A DNA stretch of 64,000 nt from an uncultured Dokdonia sp. (GCF_947492535.1 NZ_CANLNH010000012.1:1-64000), one strand, 5' to 3'; counted from the first letter of the stretch, positions 52,335-61,753 are shown. Notes: generated from the sequence alone by a model not told the origin. A program made the numbers and translations.

Positions 52335-53129
52335 ATGAAAGAAGAAGACGATTTTTATATTGGGTATCTAGATACGGTATCTCCCAAAACAAAAAAAGGA
52401 ATCAAATCATTTGTGCTCTTTGGAATATTGTTATTAGTAGGCGGTGCGCTCCTATTTGCCTTTACTCAAAACACTTTTAAAAATAGCACCTTTGAACTAA
52501 CAACAAGCACAAAAATAACAGGGGTTTATCATGAAATGCCCTACCCTATGTTACGTGTGCAAACTGATGAAAATGTATACAAGAACATCTTATTATTAGG
52601 GTTTGGGAAATCAAGTGCTAATCCTTTTTTACAAAAAATAAGAAACGAAGCTGGTCCATTATCAGGTAGCGTATTAAGTATCGAAGGAAACCTCATCTAC
52701 TACAATGGAAAAACACTTATACAAATTACAAGTGACGAAAAAATCACATTGGTAGAAAAAGCAAATCCAAATCGACTTCCTAAAACAGAACAACTTATTT
52801 CAGGAATGGAGCTACAAGGAGAAATTATTGATCCAAAATGTTATTTTGGCGTGATGAAACCTGGTAAAGGAAAGATACATAGAAGTTGTGCTACCTTATG
52901 TATTTCAGGAGGAATTCCACCTGTATTGGCAACTACAGATAAAAACAATATCGCTGAATATTATTTACTCACAGATACAGATGGCAATCCCATAAACGAG
53001 CAAATATTACCTTATATAGGCAAACCATCTATACTCACAGGAAACGTAGTAAAAATGCAAGATTGGTATCAACTGCGTATCAAGACAGAAGATATACATG
53101 ACCTTGATTTGCCTTCAAAAATATATTAA
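52335..53129 (+). CDS. Membrane-anchored protein with DPKCYFGVMKPG...HRSCATLCISGGIPP motif
   Basis: A 264-residue protein with one N-terminal helix (FVLFGILLLVGGALLFAF) and a periplasmic domain. The striking segment IIDPKCYFGVMKPGKGKIHR and then SCATLCISGGIPPVL contains three cysteines and a histidine that could bind a metal or haem or form a disulfide. I recall this motif from uncharacterised proteins beside haem or molybdenum oxidoreductases, without firm assignment. It ends the operon; a palindrome copy follows at once. Confidence 0.75.
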   Translation: MKEEDDFYIGYLDTVSPKTKKGIKSFVLFGILLLVGGALLFAFTQNTFKNSTFELTTSTKITGVYHEMPYPMLRVQTDENVYKNILLLGFGKSSANPFLQKIRNEAGPLSGSVLSIEGNLIYYNGKTLIQITSDEKITLVEKANPNRLPKTEQLISGMELQGEIIDPKCYFGVMKPGKGKIHRSCATLCISGGIPPVLATTDKNNIAEYYLLTDTDGNPINEQILPYIGKPSILTGNVVKMQDWYQLRIKTEDIHDLDLPSKIY

Positions 53130-53134
53130 TGCTT

Positions 53135-53158
53135 AGTACGCTTTCGCGAAAGCGTACT
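53135..53158. repeat. Extended perfect 24-bp palindrome after the Rieske operon
   Basis: The 14-base core with AGTAC/GTACT arms forms a perfect 24-base palindrome six bases after the last stop of the operon. It could form a strong hairpin, but no T-run follows. Confidence 0.95.
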
Positions 53159-53180
53159 ACGGCACAAAAACAGCAAAGCC

Positions 53181-54422
53181 ATGTTCGAATCTTTTAGTAT
53201 CATCTTTACCATTGCCGTTTTATTTAATTATATAAACAGTAAATGGATAAAGCTCCCATCCACTATAGGGTTATTACTGTTGAGTTTAGTGTTAGTAATT
53301 ATAATCACGATAAGTGAGTCTGTCGTTCCTACTTTCTATAAATTTTTCTGTGATATTATTGTTAATGCAGATTTTAAAACATTGCTACTAGATGGGATCT
53401 TGAGTTTTATGTTATTTGCGGGAGCATTACACGTGGATTTTGGTGCTCTGGCTGAGCAAAAAAAATCGGTGCTCTTGTTTGCAACTATTGGTGTCCTTAT
53501 CTCTACGTTTATTGTTGGAGGACTTGTTTTTGGAGTTGCTATGTTAATAGGATTAGAGCTTCCATTTATTCATGCCTTATTATTTGGTGCTTTGATCTCT
53601 CCTACAGATCCTATTGCGGTGATGGCGATCTTAAAAAAAGCGAATATTGCCGAGAGTTTAGGGATCAAAATAGAAGGAGAATCTTTATTTAATGATGGTA
53701 TTGGTGTGGTTGTATTTTCTGGAATTTTATTAATTGCGACCGCTACAGGCGAGCATAGTCAATCTGAAATTGGTGCAGAAATCGGGACATTATTCCTTGA
53801 AGAAGCTGTGGGTGGTCTCTTCTTTGGCTTACTCATAGGGTTTATAGGCTTAAAGCTAATACAGAGTTTAAAAGACAATTCAAACTTAGCTGTTATGATT
53901 AGCCTAGCCGTAGTGATGGGAGGATATACCATAGCGTCTATGATTCATGTTTCAGGACCTCTTGCTATGGTCGTAGCAGGATTACTTATAGGAAACAAGA
54001 TACACATCAATGAAAATAAAAATAAGTTACAAATGTCTCTTAATGAGTTCTGGGAAATTCTGGATGATGTCTTTAACGGGATTTTATTTGTATTGATAGG
54101 ATTAGCTATACATTTGTTAGCATTTAATATCAACTATTTAATCCTTGGTATAATTACAATTATTATCGTATTATTAGCAAGATTTATTTCTGTATTTGTC
54201 CCGTACTCTTTATTAAAACATGAAGAAGAAAAACCGATAAAGACAATTGCTATTTTAACATGGGGTGGTTTACGAGGCGGAATTTCGATTGCGCTTGCGT
54301 TAAGCCTTCATGAGTCTTTATCTAGTGAATTAATTGTATACATCACCTATGTCGTTGTTTTATTTTCTATCATTGGTCAAGGATTGAGTATTGGTACACT
54401 TGCAAAAAAATTATATAGTTAG
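53181..54422 (+). CDS. CPA1-family Na+/H+ antiporter
   Basis: A 413-residue inner-membrane antiporter with 12 or so helices. Hallmarks are [17 protein letters not shown] (the ion-binding region), [20 protein letters not shown] with the essential ND pair, and [16 protein letters not shown] near the C-terminus. It lacks a long cytosolic tail. The next gene's ATG follows directly on its stop codon, so the DUF6268-like protein and the Pycsar-type protein are probably co-transcribed. Confidence 0.94.
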   Translation: MFESFSIIFTIAVLFNYINSKWIKLPSTIGLLLLSLVLVIIITISESVVPTFYKFFCDIIVNADFKTLLLDGILSFMLFAGALHVDFGALAEQKKSVLLFATIGVLISTFIVGGLVFGVAMLIGLELPFIHALLFGALISPTDPIAVMAILKKANIAESLGIKIEGESLFNDGIGVVVFSGILLIATATGEHSQSEIGAEIGTLFLEEAVGGLFFGLLIGFIGLKLIQSLKDNSNLAVMISLAVVMGGYTIASMIHVSGPLAMVVAGLLIGNKIHINENKNKLQMSLNEFWEILDDVFNGILFVLIGLAIHLLAFNINYLILGIITIIIVLLARFISVFVPYSLLKHEEEKPIKTIAILTWGGLRGGISIALALSLHESLSSELIVYITYVVVLFSIIGQGLSIGTLAKKLYS

Positions 54423-55322
54423 ATGCATATGCTAAAAAAAATAAGAATAATAACATGCTTACTCCTTATAATTACAGGTGTCTCACAAGCTCAAATTTCA
54501 GAATTAGCACGTTTAGAATACGTAGGGCTACCTGAAAGAGCAGAAAATACCGGCACCTCTTTCAATAGGTTTAGAGGAGCTGCAAATTACCCTATAAAAC
54601 TTAAAGAGGATACCTATTTTGTTATTGGAGCTGATTATAGTTATATAGATTTTAATGTAGATCAAGATCTTGTTGGATTTAATTCGGACAGATTAGATAG
54701 GTTTCAATTATTAGACATTAACTTAGGATATACAACCAAAATTAATAAAGATTGGCGTATTGCAGTTCAGATACAACCTGGTTTTAGCACCAATGCAACC
54801 GTAAAAGAGCTATCATTGAGAGATAATGGACTTATCTCTGGAGGTCTATTTTTTTTAAATGATAAGAAAAAAGAAAAAATACCTCACCAACTCATTTTAG
54901 GAATTTCAGTTTCTGGTACTGGAGGTTTTCCAGTGTTACCATTTATAAGTTACTATCGTAAGTTTCATCCAAAATGGTCTTATAAGGTAGGGGTTCCAAA
55001 AATGAATATTCAATACCATATATCTACAAAAAATAGATTAAAATTTGTAGTGAGACTTGATGGTTTTAGAACTAATTTACAAAGAGATGTTTTTGTAGAG
55101 GGAGAAAGTGGACCACAAAAAGTAGATTTTTTAAGACAACGATTAGTTTTAGGAGGACTTCGTTATGAATATAAGTTTACAAAAAATCTAGAATATTATA
55201 TGAATGTGAGTTATGTAATTGATAATTCTTTAGAGTTTAGAGATCGTAGTAGAAATACCCTCTTAGAATTACCTGAAGACAATATTTTTTATTTAAAAAC
55301 AGGTATCCGATTTAAGCTATAG
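54423..55322 (+). CDS. DUF6268-like outer-membrane protein
   Basis: A 299-residue protein with a signal peptide (CLLLIITGVSQAQ) and a beta-barrel-like body. Typical features are EYVGLPERAENTGTSFNRFR after the cleavage site and an aromatic C-terminal strand (FYLKTGIRFKL). The start may be the third codon ATG. It abuts the antiporter gene (TAGATG) and is four bases from the next gene. Function unknown; probably an outer-membrane channel or structural barrel. Confidence 0.7.
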   Translation: MHMLKKIRIITCLLLIITGVSQAQISELARLEYVGLPERAENTGTSFNRFRGAANYPIKLKEDTYFVIGADYSYIDFNVDQDLVGFNSDRLDRFQLLDINLGYTTKINKDWRIAVQIQPGFSTNATVKELSLRDNGLISGGLFFLNDKKKEKIPHQLILGISVSGTGGFPVLPFISYYRKFHPKWSYKVGVPKMNIQYHISTKNRLKFVVRLDGFRTNLQRDVFVEGESGPQKVDFLRQRLVLGGLRYEYKFTKNLEYYMNVSYVIDNSLEFRDRSRNTLLELPEDNIFYLKTGIRFKL

Positions 55323-55326
55323 TCTT

Positions 55327-55962
55327 ATGGAAGCATCAAAAAAAGAAATCGAAAAAGAAAAAGACAAATTCTTAATGTCTGATCTTAATATCAACAAAGA
55401 GGAGCTAAAATCTCTTAAGAAAAAACTCTCCAAAATTGAACCTAGACCTGAAAAAGGAGTGGAAACATTATTTAGGTTGCTCTCAAAAAATCAATATACG
55501 TTGAATGCTATGATTGATCGAAAATCAAATATCTTGATTTCTATCAATGCCCTTATTTTATCTATTGTTTTAGGAACTGTACTAGATCAATTAGATAGAG
55601 ATCCGCATTTGATTTATCCTGCCATCTTAATCTTAATGACCAATCTTGTATCTATAGGATATGCAGTAATTGCAACCAGACCCGAAAAGAAACATGGAAG
55701 CAGAAGTACCAACAATCTTATGTTTTATGGTAACTTCCATGATATGGAAGAAGAAGCCTACGTCAATCAGATTTCAGATTTAATGAATCAAGGTGACGAA
55801 CTTTATAAGACGATTGCCAAAGACACGTATTACTTAGGAAAAACAATTAATAAGAAGTTTAAGCTCCTACGATCTTCCTTTACCATCTTTCTTATTGGAA
55901 TTATTCTGTCTGTCATTGCATTCTTATTATGTCACTTGCTATTTGGAGGCTATTTTGGATAA
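55327..55962 (+). CDS. Pycsar effector-type transmembrane protein (DUF5706-like), orphan
   Basis: A 211-residue protein. A charged helical N-terminus leads to the diagnostic NQYTLNAMIDRKSNILISIN followed by a helix pair (ALILSIVLGTVL, PAILILMTNLVSIGYAVI). A cytosolic loop with FYGNFHDMEEEAYVNQI comes next, then a last helix (FTIFLIGIILSVIAFLLCHLL). This matches PycTM, the membrane effector of Pycsar cyclic-pyrimidine defence. No pyrimidine cyclase gene is visible in the window, and it is set among transport genes. Either it is an orphan effector or the family has a second, housekeeping role. Confidence 0.75.
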   Translation: MEASKKEIEKEKDKFLMSDLNINKEELKSLKKKLSKIEPRPEKGVETLFRLLSKNQYTLNAMIDRKSNILISINALILSIVLGTVLDQLDRDPHLIYPAILILMTNLVSIGYAVIATRPEKKHGSRSTNNLMFYGNFHDMEEEAYVNQISDLMNQGDELYKTIAKDTYYLGKTINKKFKLLRSSFTIFLIGIILSVIAFLLCHLLFGGYFG

Positions 55963-56018
55963 GAACTGTTTTATAGAATAGTTGACATACGGGATCTTTT
56001 TCCGTAGCTTTATTCCCA

Positions 56019-57461
56019 ATGAATACATTTCCACTTTCTAAGAAAATAGGGTTTCTAGCAGGACCATTATTGTGCATTCTAATATTACTCTTACCCTTTG
56101 ATATTGTAAATCCCGCCATAGATCGTGTGATTGCTATCGCCATTTGGATGGTTGTATGGTGGATTACTGAAGCAGTATCTATTTCTGTAACGGCACTCAT
56201 TCCACTGGCGCTATTCCCATTGTTAGGCATTGGAGATATTAAAAGTGTTGCGAGCAATTATGCAAATCCTATTGTGTATTTATTTTTTGGAGGTTTTGTG
56301 ATCGCGCTTGCCTTAGAAAAAGTACAACTACATAAACGCATTGCGCTTTCTATTCTTAAGATTACGGGTACCAAGGCTAATGGAATTGTCTTAGGATTTA
56401 TGATTGCTACTGCTTTAATGAGTATGTGGATCTCTAACACAGCAAGTACTGTCGTCATGCTTCCTATCGCCGTTTCTGTCATCCAATTACTCATGAATGA
56501 TGCAGATGGCTTTACTAAAAACGACAAGAATTTTGCCCTTTCTATCATGTTAGGGATTGCTTTTGCTGCGAATATTGGAGGGATGTCTACTTTAATTGGA
56601 ACACCGCCTAACTCTGTAATGCTTGCCTTTTTAAATGATAGTTATAATATTGATATCGGGTTTTTTCAATGGATGCAAATGGGCGTTCCTTTTGCTATTT
56701 TGATGTTAGCCATTACCTATTTCTGTATTACGCGTATTTTCTTCCCCAATCGACTTGGGAATATAGGTGGTTCGGGTGCTATTATTCAAACAGAACTCAA
56801 TAAGCTTGGAAAAATGAGTCGTGGAGAAAAGATTGTATTAATCATTTTCTTATGTACTGCCGTTGCATGGATGTTACGTAGTTACCTCAACACATTACTC
56901 CCAAGCATCACACTTACCGACACGACGATAAGTGTGATTGCAGCACTTGCCATGTTTATTATTCCTTTAGATCTAAAAAAAGGTGAATTCCCTTTAGATT
57001 GGAAAGACACTTCGCGTTTACCATGGGGAATTTTAATTCTATTTGGTGGTGGTCTTGCCCTAGCATCTGGTTTAAAAGATGCTGGGTTTATTGCGATGAT
57101 AGGTGATTATATCTCAGGTCAAACCGATTGGAGCATGTGGGTCGTGACTGCGGTACTGATCTTTTTAATGTTATTTATGACAGAATTAATGAGTAATGTC
57201 GCCTTGGTAACGATACTTATTCCTTTGGTTGTTGGGATTGCACTTGGTATGGATGTTCCCATTTTACAAATGGTCATTCCTGTGACCTTAGCTTCAAGTT
57301 GTGCCTTTATGCTTCCTATGGCGACACCACCCAATGCCATTGTTTTTGCAAGCGGTCATGTGCGTGTGAGTCAAATGGCACGTATTGGGATTGTACTGAA
57401 TCTAATTTCTGTAGGATTACTCTTTGCGATTGCGTATTGGATTGTACCGTTATTGTTTTAA
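56019..57461 (+). CDS. DASS/SLC13-family sodium:dicarboxylate symporter
   Basis: A 480-residue inner-membrane transporter. Both SNT-type motifs are visible (MWISNTASTVVMLPIA and, later, MATPPNAIVFASGHV). The family's helix-3 region reads WWITEAVSISVTALIPLALFPLLGI. It should take up C4-dicarboxylates, citrate, sulfate or phosphate with sodium; dicarboxylates are most likely. The sodium coupling fits the nearby Na+/H+ antiporter. Confidence 0.92.
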   Translation: MNTFPLSKKIGFLAGPLLCILILLLPFDIVNPAIDRVIAIAIWMVVWWITEAVSISVTALIPLALFPLLGIGDIKSVASNYANPIVYLFFGGFVIALALEKVQLHKRIALSILKITGTKANGIVLGFMIATALMSMWISNTASTVVMLPIAVSVIQLLMNDADGFTKNDKNFALSIMLGIAFAANIGGMSTLIGTPPNSVMLAFLNDSYNIDIGFFQWMQMGVPFAILMLAITYFCITRIFFPNRLGNIGGSGAIIQTELNKLGKMSRGEKIVLIIFLCTAVAWMLRSYLNTLLPSITLTDTTISVIAALAMFIIPLDLKKGEFPLDWKDTSRLPWGILILFGGGLALASGLKDAGFIAMIGDYISGQTDWSMWVVTAVLIFLMLFMTELMSNVALVTILIPLVVGIALGMDVPILQMVIPVTLASSCAFMLPMATPPNAIVFASGHVRVSQMARIGIVLNLISVGLLFAIAYWIVPLLF

Positions 57462-57471
57462 AAATAAGAAA

Positions 57472-58659
57472 ATGATTAGACAGGTACTCTTAGCATTTAT
57501 TCCCATTAGATATTGGATTGCATTAATTTTTGCTATCATATTAATAAGTGTAGGAGGAGAATATATTCATCTTGCAAAAATCATAGGAAATGTTTTACTA
57601 ATAATCATTAGTGTAAAGTTTGCTATTCTTTTACATGAAATAGGACATTTACTTTTCGCCAAACTCGTTGGAGGTACACCTAGAAGAATGGTCCTTGGTA
57701 AAAAACATAAAATAGTCCAAACTACAATCGCAGGAATCAAAATAGTGTTACACTCAGACTTTAATTCTGGACTTGCCTATACTGCTTTCGACAACCTTAA
57801 GCATATTCGTTTAAAATTACTGCTCTTTTATTCAGGAGGATTCATAGTAAATTTTATTATAGCTGGTTGTCTCTATTTCTTATTTGGTTTTCATATTGAT
57901 CTATCAAACGCTATCTATCCTATATCTGCATTTGGAATTGCTAATCTTTTTGTAGGAGTTATAGCACTTATCCCATACAGATCTACATACAATGGATTAA
58001 AAATAACTTCAGATGGTCTTTCAATACTAAAAATTCCATCTTATAAAAAAGAAGACTTACTCAATCTTATTTATATTAATGAACTTTTAGATGCATATGA
58101 CTGCATGGAAGAAAAAAAATATAAAAAAGCGATCACTCTTTATGAAAATTATAAACATAAAGTAGATGATATAGATCTCATAAATATTAATCTAAGTATC
58201 GCATATCTCAAGTTAGGTGATTTTGAAAAGTCAACATCTATTATGGAAACATTTCTTCCTATAGATGAGAATGCATCTAGTCATTATAAAAGCTATATTT
58301 ATAATGGTCTTGCTTGGAATTACCTGCTTCTTAATAAAATAGAAGAAGCTGACACATATTCAGATATCGCACATAAATCTAATTACCAAGAAAAAAATAT
58401 AAAAGCAACTAGAGGATCTGTACTTATAGAAAAAGGTAATTTTAAAAAAGGAAAAGAGTTTCTTATAGAAGAAGTAGATTTTAAATACCCTAATAATCAT
58501 ACACTTTCTGCAGCCATGTATTTAGAAGTTGCATTTTTAAAACTAGGGGAATATAAGAAATCAAAAAAATACAGTGCGTTTGTAAAAAAGAATATACACC
58601 TATTAGATATTGATGAAAAAATGCTTTATGATCGATTACAAGAAAAGATTACATCTTAA
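57472..58659 (+). CDS. M50-like site-2 protease domain fused to TPR repeats
   Basis: The true start is ATG 57472; the track's extra residues lie inside the transporter gene. The 395-residue protein has HEIGH in ILLHEIGHLLFAKLVGG near residue 50. The third metal ligand is less typical: PYRSTYNGLKITSDG replaces the usual NPxxDG. Residues about 210-395 form TPR-like helical repeats (KKAITLYENYKHKVDDIDLI, NINLSIAYLKLGDFEKSTSI). It may be a membrane protease that recognises partners by the TPR arm. No substrate is suggested by context. Confidence 0.82.
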   Translation: MIRQVLLAFIPIRYWIALIFAIILISVGGEYIHLAKIIGNVLLIIISVKFAILLHEIGHLLFAKLVGGTPRRMVLGKKHKIVQTTIAGIKIVLHSDFNSGLAYTAFDNLKHIRLKLLLFYSGGFIVNFIIAGCLYFLFGFHIDLSNAIYPISAFGIANLFVGVIALIPYRSTYNGLKITSDGLSILKIPSYKKEDLLNLIYINELLDAYDCMEEKKYKKAITLYENYKHKVDDIDLININLSIAYLKLGDFEKSTSIMETFLPIDENASSHYKSYIYNGLAWNYLLLNKIEEADTYSDIAHKSNYQEKNIKATRGSVLIEKGNFKKGKEFLIEEVDFKYPNNHTLSAAMYLEVAFLKLGEYKKSKKYSAFVKKNIHLLDIDEKMLYDRLQEKITS

Positions 58660-60403
58660 GTATTTTCTTGTGCGTTGTTACTTCTCCAGAACGCATTTGC
58701 AGCATATACATTCCTTTAGTAAGTGAAGTAATATCTAACGTCATACTTACATCAATAATTTGGATTGTTTGTATCACTCTACCTGACATATCTATAATCT
58801 CTAAAGCGCCACTTACATAATTATTCATCCCTGAAATCTGTAGTGTTTCCGTACTTGGGTTAGGATATACAGAGATTTTTTCTTGGTGTATCTCTTCAAG
58901 TCCAAGTTGAGGGTCTCCTTCTATGACAGTAAGCGTGGCATTAATTTGCGGATTTGTAACTACATCTTCAATCCCACTAGGCCAATATATCGTTATAAAA
59001 TCTATTTGGGTATCTTCCCCTATTCCAAAAAATTCATATGATGAGTTTTGTCCTAAGTACCCTTCGCCACAAAGCGTATAATTATATTGTTTTTCATCAT
59101 TATAAGACAATTCAATAAGCGCTCCTATCCCCTGTCTATTACTTTCGGTGCCTTCCAATTTAACCTTGATCCAATTATTATTATTTTCAGATTCATTTTT
59201 CCATAAAAAAACATCTTCAGGCAAGCAATTCAATACAGCAATGTCATACTTTCCGTCATTATCTACATCACCAATAGCATTTCCATAACTGATAGAAATA
59301 TCATCTTCAAAACCTGCAGATTGTGGTATAGTATATAATCCATTGCCATTATTTTGATAATATGCGGCACTAAGTTGTCCTGATTCAACATTTGTCACAC
59401 TCGCACTCACATATAAATCCAAATCTTTATCATGATCGGCATCTAAAAAAACAGAACTCCATGCTACAGATTCAAATAAAGTCCCATTATTGGGAGCAAC
59501 ATCCGTAAAAGTGCCATCCCCATTATTCTTCAGAAATGCATTTCCTAATTGTGTATTGGCTATATAAATATCAAGCCACCCATCATTATTATAATCTCCT
59601 ACGGTTGTAGACATAGCATCTATAGCGACATCGGCGCCAGCAGCTTCTGCTACATTGGTAAACGTACCATCCTGATTATTATGATAGAGTATGTTTTTAT
59701 TCTGGATTTTGTCATTTGAGATATAAATATCTTGCCAACCGTCCTTGTCATAATCAATCCATGCACTACAAAATGACAAACTGTTTTCTTGGATAAGATT
59801 GGCTTCTATAGACACATCTGTAAAGGTATTGTCGCCATTATTTTTATACAGCGTATTAAACGCTGTATCACTATCAAAAAATCGCGAAACCAGAAACAAA
59901 TCTAAAAAACCATCTTTGTTATAATCACCCCATGAAGCTCCAAAAGATTGATGCCCTGGATTTGATAAACCCGCAGTATTAGTAATATTTACAAACGTAA
60001 GATCGCCCTGATTTTCATAAAGTCTATTATCCCCATCCGTTTGATTACTACTCGAAAAAAAGTCATAATCCCCATCATTATCAATATCTACCCATAGTAC
60101 CGATTTGGTTTGAAAAAGATCATCATTGATCCCTGGCATATTTAAAAGTTCAAAAGTGCCCTCATTATTTTTATAAAAACGTATGGGTAATCCCTCATTA
60201 GAAGATACCGTCAAGTCATCCCAACCATCATTATCAAAATCGAAGAAAGAAATCCCTCCTCCAAAATTTTCATTTCCATCTTCTCCCCAAGAACTTCCTG
60301 TAAGTCCTAGCTCTTGACTCTGTTCACTAAAAAAAACTTGTGCATTAGAAACAGAAAATACGAATAGAAAGAGTAGACAAAAAGTACAAGGTACATGTTT
60401 CAC
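58649..60403 (-). CDS. Secreted FG-GAP/ASPIC (CRTAC1-like) protein with type IX tail, copy C
   Basis: A 584-residue dispersed paralogue of the tandem pair at 35101 and 37027. It has a signal peptide (LFLFVFSVSNAQ), calcium-loop FG-GAP/VCBS repeats (DFDNDGWDDL, DYNKDGFLDLF, DYDKDGWQDIY), ASPIC/UnbV (GALIELSYNDEKQYNYTLCG) and a type IX tail (ISVYPNPSTETLQISG). It is more diverged from A and B than they are from each other. It overlaps the end of the protease-TPR gene by 11 bases, tail to tail. Confidence 0.9.
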   Translation of the reverse strand: MKHVPCTFCLLFLFVFSVSNAQVFFSEQSQELGLTGSSWGEDGNENFGGGISFFDFDNDGWDDLTVSSNEGLPIRFYKNNEGTFELLNMPGINDDLFQTKSVLWVDIDNDGDYDFFSSSNQTDGDNRLYENQGDLTFVNITNTAGLSNPGHQSFGASWGDYNKDGFLDLFLVSRFFDSDTAFNTLYKNNGDNTFTDVSIEANLIQENSLSFCSAWIDYDKDGWQDIYISNDKIQNKNILYHNNQDGTFTNVAEAAGADVAIDAMSTTVGDYNNDGWLDIYIANTQLGNAFLKNNGDGTFTDVAPNNGTLFESVAWSSVFLDADHDKDLDLYVSASVTNVESGQLSAAYYQNNGNGLYTIPQSAGFEDDISISYGNAIGDVDNDGKYDIAVLNCLPEDVFLWKNESENNNNWIKVKLEGTESNRQGIGALIELSYNDEKQYNYTLCGEGYLGQNSSYEFFGIGEDTQIDFITIYWPSGIEDVVTNPQINATLTVIEGDPQLGLEEIHQEKISVYPNPSTETLQISGMNNYVSGALEIIDMSGRVIQTIQIIDVSMTLDITSLTKGMYMLQMRSGEVTTHKKILKM

Positions 60404-60470
60404 GAGATAAACAATTGATTACTCTATAAATATAGTAATTGTAGGCTTAACTAAAACAATAAGGGTTGAC

Positions 60471-60494
60471 TATACGCTTTCGCGAAAGCGTATA
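60471..60494. repeat. Extended perfect 24-bp palindrome between minus-strand genes
   Basis: Core plus TATAC/GTATA arms gives a perfect 24-base palindrome, six bases beyond the stop codon of the EreA/ChaN-like gene. Confidence 0.95.
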
Positions 60495-60499
60495 CACTA

Positions 60500-61753
60500 T
60501 CATTCCATTTCTTCTATAGGCACACTCGCTTCTGAATCAGAAATCAGAATGGCATAATCTAAAAAAGCCGTTGTTGATTTTCCTGCGACTAATTTTCCAT
60601 TAGACGGTTCTGATTTCATAATGACTTCAATTAAATCAGGTTCGTTATTACTGTACGGAGTATTGGCTCCATTCAGTTGAAACAAGGTCATATCAGAAAT
60701 TTTTGTGTCCTTCAAATGTTGAATTCCTCTAAAATACTCATCTTCATAATCCCCTATTCCAAACCCTGCTTCTTTGGTGTATCCTGTATAATTTCCTTCC
60801 TCATCATACACCTGATCCCATAATACTTCGCTTTGGGTTAGATACCCTATCACCGAAATCACTTCTTCTCTTTTATAGACACCTTTCTCTATCAATTGTG
60901 TGAAAAACGAAGCACTCTTACCTTCTCTTTCTTTTTCTAAATGTGCAAAACCAATACGCATAAACTGAGGGTTTTCTTCAAAGTCATACACCTCATTTAA
61001 TGCTAAATAATTATTAAAAATAGTCGCTTCTCTTTTCCCAGAAAATACCCCTAATGTGGTTCGTATATTTTTAAGAATATGGTCAAAAATCTTATGATCA
61101 TTAATAACCTTACGATACGTTTCTGGTCTTGTATCTACATCAGTAACAAATGTTTTTACGGCTAATTTTCCAGAACTATCATAATAAGAAACAAAATCAG
61201 TATCAGGGTTTTTGAGTGTTTTTTTTAATTCCTTCACTGCAGGAAATGTATGCCCTTCTTCCTTCAATAAGGATAAGATATGTTGTATAGAATATTTATA
61301 GGTCATAATAATATCAACACCTACAACGGTAAGTTGCTTTTCTTTGGGTAAGGCATCATTCAATGCTTTTAATTGCTTCCATTTTTCATAGACTTCTATG
61401 GTACGTTCTTGCGGAACGGTTACCCCAGAATGATAAACAAGGTCTTTCAATAAGGCTTCATTACCTGTTTTAAGATAAGTATTGTAATAATGTGCGGTAC
61501 TATAATCGGTTTCTGGGAAATAGTACTTTATTTTTCCTTCTTTGGTTAGTGCTTTCAGTAAGTTCAAAGAGGCTTCTTCTGTTTTGACACTTCCATGGTA
61601 GGCACCAAAGCCTATAATTTTAAAATCGGTTTCTGGGAATGAAAACGAAGCATCTCGCACATCATAACGATGTATTTTTAAATAGTCTGGTTTAGACTGT
61701 GCTTGTATCTGAAATGTAATAATTGTAAAAAAGAAAATAAGTAATAGACGCAT
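60500..61753 (-). CDS. Secreted protein, distant EreA/ChaN-like fold
   Basis: A 417-residue protein with a signal peptide (LLLIFFFTIITFQIQAQ). The segment FKIIGFGAYHGSVKTEEASL followed by YYFPETDYSTAHY recalls the catalytic His/Glu layout of the erythromycin-esterase-like and haem-binding ChaN/TIKI superfamily. Later FMRIGFAHLEKEREGKSASF continues that plan. It is not an evident resistance gene; secreted members of this group are uncharacterised in Bacteroidota. The assignment rests on motif resemblance only. Confidence 0.6.
   Translation of the reverse strand: MRLLLIFFFTIITFQIQAQSKPDYLKIHRYDVRDASFSFPETDFKIIGFGAYHGSVKTEEASLNLLKALTKEGKIKYYFPETDYSTAHYYNTYLKTGNEALLKDLVYHSGVTVPQERTIEVYEKWKQLKALNDALPKEKQLTVVGVDIIMTYKYSIQHILSLLKEEGHTFPAVKELKKTLKNPDTDFVSYYDSSGKLAVKTFVTDVDTRPETYRKVINDHKIFDHILKNIRTTLGVFSGKREATIFNNYLALNEVYDFEENPQFMRIGFAHLEKEREGKSASFFTQLIEKGVYKREEVISVIGYLTQSEVLWDQVYDEEGNYTGYTKEAGFGIGDYEDEYFRGIQHLKDTKISDMTLFQLNGANTPYSNNEPDLIEVIMKSEPSNGKLVAGKSTTAFLDYAILISDSEASVPIEEME

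Noticed and set aside
57424-57471. Track start of the M50-TPR protein inside the DASS transporter gene
   Set aside because: Would overlap 38 bases of conserved coding DNA; ATG 57472 gives a good N-terminal helix.
60500-61753. Erythromycin resistance gene
   Set aside because: Only the general fold pattern is suggested; the protein is secreted and lacks close similarity to known Ere enzymes.
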